From the NCBI GenBank assembly GCA_002321335.1, contig DCMG01000023.1, forward strand, positions 4,297 through 13,224: 8,928 bases of DNA. The letters are read 5' to 3'. This DNA comes from Bacteroidales bacterium UBA1628. Its GTDB lineage: Bacteria > Bacteroidota > Bacteroidia > Bacteroidales > UBA932. Below the pieces are notes generated by a model that was given only the letters and a program-made list of their open reading frames with translations, was not told the DNA's origin and ran no database searches. Position numbers and translations under genes: made by a program. Shown one piece after another: positions 5,913 through 8,928 of the stretch; positions within the stretch are counted from its first letter, which is position 1, and every line of letters starts with the position of its first letter.

Positions 5913-6950
5913 ATGAACAAGATTATCAGAACAATGGCTTTCGTCTCAGCCACCGCGCTTCTCGCCTCGTGCGGAAACGGCAAGAAAGCCGACAATGCAT
6001 CTGCTGCCCAGAATGTTGAGGAAAGGGCGACGTTGATTTCCACAGCCACCGCTGTGAGACAGGAAGTCCCTCAGACGGAAACATATTCATCATCCGTACA
6101 GGCTTTCGCCATCAACAACATCGCGCCTCAGACCGGTGGCAGGATCAAGACGATCAAAGTTGATGTCGGCAGTTTTGTGGAGAAGAATCAGCTGCTTGCC
6201 GAGATGGATGCCGCCCAGCTGGATCAGGCAAGACTCAAGCTTGTGAACGACTCGACCGAACTCAGTCGTTTGAGAAGCCTTTACGAGGAAGGTGGAGTGT
6301 CAAAGTCTGATTTTGACGCCGCCGAGATGGGCTACAAGGTAAGCCGCAGGTCTTACAACAACCTGCTTGAGAACACATGGCTTCGTTCTCCTATAAGCGG
6401 AGTCATCACCGCAAGGAACTACGATCAGGGCGATCTCTATTCCGGTCAGCCTATCTTTGTGGTTCAGCAGATCACTCCAGTTAAGCTTTTGGTCGGAATC
6501 TCAGAATCAGACTACACGAAGGTCAAGAAAGGAGATCAGGTGGAGATCACAGCTGACGCCATTCCTGGCAGAACATTCACCGGCAAGGTCAACAAGGTCT
6601 ATCCTACTATTGATCCTACCAGTCACACATTCACGACAGAGGTCCTTGTTGGCAACGCTGACAGAACCCTGCGCCCAGGAATGTTCGCGAGAGTCAAGGT
6701 GGAATTTGGGGTGAACAACAGCATCATTGTTCCTGACGAGGCGGTTGTGAAGATGCAAGGCTCAGGTCAGAGAAGCGTCTATGTCGTTAATTCCGACAAC
6801 ACTGTCAACAGTGTCATCGTCAAGATCGGTCGTCATTTCGACAGATATTATGAGATTCTCGAAGGTCTGAACGAGGGCGACATCGTCGCCACCAAGGGAA
6901 GCTCCAGCCTTAAGGATGGAGCCAAAGTCGAGATCTCCAAGAACAACTAA
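5913..6950 (+). CDS. RND efflux periplasmic adaptor (membrane-fusion lipoprotein)
   Basis: This 345-residue membrane-fusion protein links the inner-membrane pump to the TolC-like channel. It begins with a lipoprotein signal peptide ending in the lipobox LASC, so Cys20 should be lipidated by Lgt and anchor the protein in a membrane facing the periplasm. No acidic run follows the cysteine. Domain order is as expected: first lipoyl half (about 70-98, IAPQTGGRIKTIKVDVGSFV), a short helical hairpin (about 100-155), second lipoyl half (about 156-190, LRSPISGVITARNYDQGDL), beta-barrel (about 190-268, ending RTLRPGMFARVKVEFG) and membrane-proximal domain (about 270-340). The hairpin is shorter than in AcrA. 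The ATG at 5913 lies 19 bases after the tolC stop, preceded by an A-rich leader, and the RND gene starts 12 bases after its stop, consistent with one operon. Confidence 0.94.
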   Translation: MNKIIRTMAFVSATALLASCGNGKKADNASAAQNVEERATLISTATAVRQEVPQTETYSSSVQAFAINNIAPQTGGRIKTIKVDVGSFVEKNQLLAEMDAAQLDQARLKLVNDSTELSRLRSLYEEGGVSKSDFDAAEMGYKVSRRSYNNLLENTWLRSPISGVITARNYDQGDLYSGQPIFVVQQITPVKLLVGISESDYTKVKKGDQVEITADAIPGRTFTGKVNKVYPTIDPTSHTFTTEVLVGNADRTLRPGMFARVKVEFGVNNSIIVPDEAVVKMQGSGQRSVYVVNSDNTVNSVIVKIGRHFDRYYEILEGLNEGDIVATKGSSSLKDGAKVEISKNN

Positions 6951-6962
6951 AGGCATTAAACT

Positions 6963-8928
6963 ATGAGTATATACAGATCCGCGGTGAAGAAGCCCGTTAC
7001 GACAGCGTTGATATTCGTTGCTTTCGCTGTCTTCGGAATCTTCTCACTGATGAACACATCTTTGGCGAACTTCCCGGATTTCGACGCGAATGTCGTTCTG
7101 GTGATGTCGTCATATCCGGGAGCGAGCGCTTCCGACATCGAGAACAACCTCACAAAAGTGCTTGAAAACACCTTGAACGGTGTGGAAGACCTTAAGGACA
7201 TCACTTCCAGATCGAAGGAGAATGTCTCAATCGTTGTCTTGGAGTTTGAGTATGGAACCGACATCGACGAGGCCTGCAACAACATCCGAGACAAACTGGA
7301 TCTTGTAAACTCATCCCTGCCTGACGGAGCATCCGTTCCGGTGCTCTTCAAGTTCGGTATGGATGACATGCCGGTGCTGATTCTTTCTGCAAAGGCGGAC
7401 AAGAGCCTGATGGGGCTTGACAAGATTCTGGACGACAAGCTTGTCACCCCTCTGGGACGTGTGAAAGGCGTTGGTACCGTCAGTGTTTCGGGTGCCCCGG
7501 AAAGGGAAATCCATGTCTATTGCGATCCTAACAAACTGGAAGCCTATGGCTTGAGTGTGTCGGGAATATCCCAGACCATAGCGGCCGAGAACCGTAACGT
7601 CCCTTCCGGAAGCATCGACATCGGTGCCGAATCCTTCACCCTTCGTGTTGAGAAGGAGTTCAAGGATCCTTCAGAGTTGCTTGACATCGTTGTCAGCACG
7701 AGAAATGGCCAGACGGTTTATCTGAGGGATGTCGCCACAGTCATCGATGGCCTGGAGGAAAAATCTCAGGAGTCTTTCACCAACGGTGAGAGGGCCGCGA
7801 TGATCGCTATCCAGAAACAGTCCGGAGCCAACACCGTCAATGTCATCAAGAGTGTCAAAGAAAAACTCAAGACGATTGAGCCGACTCTTCCATCCGATGT
7901 GAAGATCACCACTGTGGTTGACAGCTCCACCAACATTCTGAACACCCTTAACTCCTTGAAGGAGACGATTATCATCACCCTTTTGGTGGTCATGCTCGTG
8001 GTCTATATATTCCTTGGCCGTTGGAGAGCGACTTTCATTATCGTGCTTTCCATCCCTATCGCCTTGCTTGGCTCCTTGATTTACCTTTACGCCACAGGCA
8101 ACACGTTGAACATCATCTCAATGTCAGCCTTGTCCATTGCGATTGGTATGGTGGTGGATGATGCCATCGTGGTGTTGGAGAACATCTCCACTCACTTGGA
8201 GCGAGGTGAGAAACCGACCGAGGCCGCTGTTCATGGAACCTCCGAGGTGGGTATCTCCGTAATCGCATCAACCCTTACGATGCTCTGCGTGTTCCTGCCT
8301 TTGACCATGGTTTCCGGAATGGCCGGAATCATGTTCAAGCAACTTGGCTGGATTGTCAGCATCATCATGATCATCTCCACGACCGCAGCGCTTACCCTTG
8401 TGCCTATGCTCTGCTCAAGAATGCTGAGCAACAAGCCTAAGAACGGCAAACTGCACAGGGCAATCTTCGACAATGTCGAGAAGTTCCTTAACAAGATTTC
8501 CGATGGCTACGCCAAGATCATCGGTTGGTGCATGAACCATAGGAAAACCGTCATATTCAGTGGTCTTGCTATCTTCGTGGCCGTCCTTGTGCTGCTTGGT
8601 CCTGGTGTCAAGAGTGAGTATTTCCCGCACTCCGATGAGGGGCGTCTTACCGTATCTATCGAACTTCCGGTGGGTACCGAGCAGACGGTGACTGGAGAGT
8701 TCGCCAAGAATTTCGCTGCAAGAATCAAATCTGAAATTCCTGAAATCCAGGTGCTTCAGTACCGCTTTGGCCAGGCAAGCACCGACAATGTCTGGGGAAG
8801 CATGCAGTCCAACGGCTCCTACATCATCTCGATGAACATCAACCTTGGCTCAATGGAAGACCGTGAGCGTTCTTCTTCCGAGATCGCGGACATCATCCGT
8901 AAGGATCTCAGGGAATATCCTGAAGTCA
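6963..8928 (+). CDS. RND-family (HAE1, AcrB-like) proton-driven efflux transporter, N-terminal part
   Basis: From the ATG at 6963 the frame is open for 655 codons to the window end; complete family members have about 1,000-1,050 residues, so roughly the C-terminal third is missing. The protein begins MSIYRSAVKKPVTTALIFVA, with TM1 at about 11-30. A periplasmic porter region follows, containing the typical YPGASASDIENNLTKVLE and QKQSGANTVNVI. TM2-TM6 lie at about 336-485, and TM7 at about 530-547, followed by the start of the second porter region. The key TM4 motif IGMVVDDAIVVLEN is intact, with D399 and D400 matching the AcrB proton-relay pair Asp407/Asp408. The motif TLVPMLCSRML closes TM6. 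It would form an inner-membrane trimer exporting lipophilic or toxic compounds in exchange for protons. The VVDDAIVV form of TM4 suggests the drug/lipophile (HAE1) group rather than heavy-metal pumps; the actual substrate is unknown. Confidence 0.95.
   Translation, partial: MSIYRSAVKKPVTTALIFVAFAVFGIFSLMNTSLANFPDFDANVVLVMSSYPGASASDIENNLTKVLENTLNGVEDLKDITSRSKENVSIVVLEFEYGTDIDEACNNIRDKLDLVNSSLPDGASVPVLFKFGMDDMPVLILSAKADKSLMGLDKILDDKLVTPLGRVKGVGTVSVSGAPEREIHVYCDPNKLEAYGLSVSGISQTIAAENRNVPSGSIDIGAESFTLRVEKEFKDPSELLDIVVSTRNGQTVYLRDVATVIDGLEEKSQESFTNGERAAMIAIQKQSGANTVNVIKSVKEKLKTIEPTLPSDVKITTVVDSSTNILNTLNSLKETIIITLLVVMLVVYIFLGRWRATFIIVLSIPIALLGSLIYLYATGNTLNIISMSALSIAIGMVVDDAIVVLENISTHLERGEKPTEAAVHGTSEVGISVIASTLTMLCVFLPLTMVSGMAGIMFKQLGWIVSIIMIISTTAALTLVPMLCSRMLSNKPKNGKLHRAIFDNVEKFLNKISDGYAKIIGWCMNHRKTVIFSGLAIFVAVLVLLGPGVKSEYFPHSDEGRLTVSIELPVGTEQTVTGEFAKNFAARIKSEIPEIQVLQYRFGQASTDNVWGSMQSNGSYIISMNINLGSMEDRERSSSEIADIIRKDLREYPEV

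Noticed and set aside
6956..7447. A 163-codon open frame on the minus strand opposite the start of the RND gene.
   Set aside because: The sense frame is unmistakably an RND transporter; the antisense product is Ser-rich, as expected from reversed sense codons.
1..8928. A mobile element, CRISPR array, defence system or other undescribed system.
   Set aside because: All long coding regions belong to well-known families, there are no transposase or integrase genes, no spaced repeats and no tRNA-like sequences that I could see, and composition looks uniform between genes.

Overview
This window looks like a chromosomal segment from a member of the Bacteroidota, most likely order Bacteroidales, with about half G+C by eye. 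Three features point there. Four start regions carry the Bacteroidota -7 promoter element TAnnTTTG a few bases to a few tens of bases from the start codon. The leaders are A-rich and lack strong Shine-Dalgarno sequences. The proteins also resemble Bacteroidales families, for example a PGK with a charged insertion and a TetR - TolC - MFP - RND gene order. I could not assign a genus.

Layout: (1) 1-274, minus strand: N-terminal part of a probable SAM-dependent (RlmI-like) rRNA methyltransferase. Its near-leaderless promoter diverges from that of pgk. (2) 422-1675: pgk, the glycolytic phosphoglycerate kinase. (3) 1731-2615: lgt, prolipoprotein diacylglyceryl transferase, with its own promoter. 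It is followed 3 bases later by a Cof-type HAD phosphatase (2619-3395). A weak terminator-like hairpin overlaps the phosphatase stop codon. (4) 3581-8928 and beyond: a TetR-family regulator, a 150-base leader, then an apparent operon of TolC-like outer-membrane channel, lipoprotein membrane-fusion adaptor and HAE1-type RND transporter. The transporter is cut by the window end.

The last three genes would form a tripartite envelope-spanning efflux pump. The RND protein takes substrate at the inner membrane using the proton gradient, the lipid-anchored adaptor bridges, and the TolC-like protein is the exit duct. The TetR protein next door is the obvious candidate repressor. The leader before tolC holds three short perfect dyads and GAAT cores at roughly 20-base spacing, one dyad lying over the expected -33 position of the promoter. 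The pump substrate cannot be read from the sequence. The adaptor has a lipobox and would be a client of the Lgt enzyme encoded in the same window, although lgt serves all lipoproteins.

I found no mobile element, CRISPR array, tRNA or rRNA, and no clear evidence of an undescribed system. No gene-free stretch exceeds 300 bases. The observations most worth checking are the putative TetR operator region, unusual substitutions in two normally conserved segments of PGK, and a long acidic/Gly/Ser-rich predicted extracellular loop in the TolC homologue.
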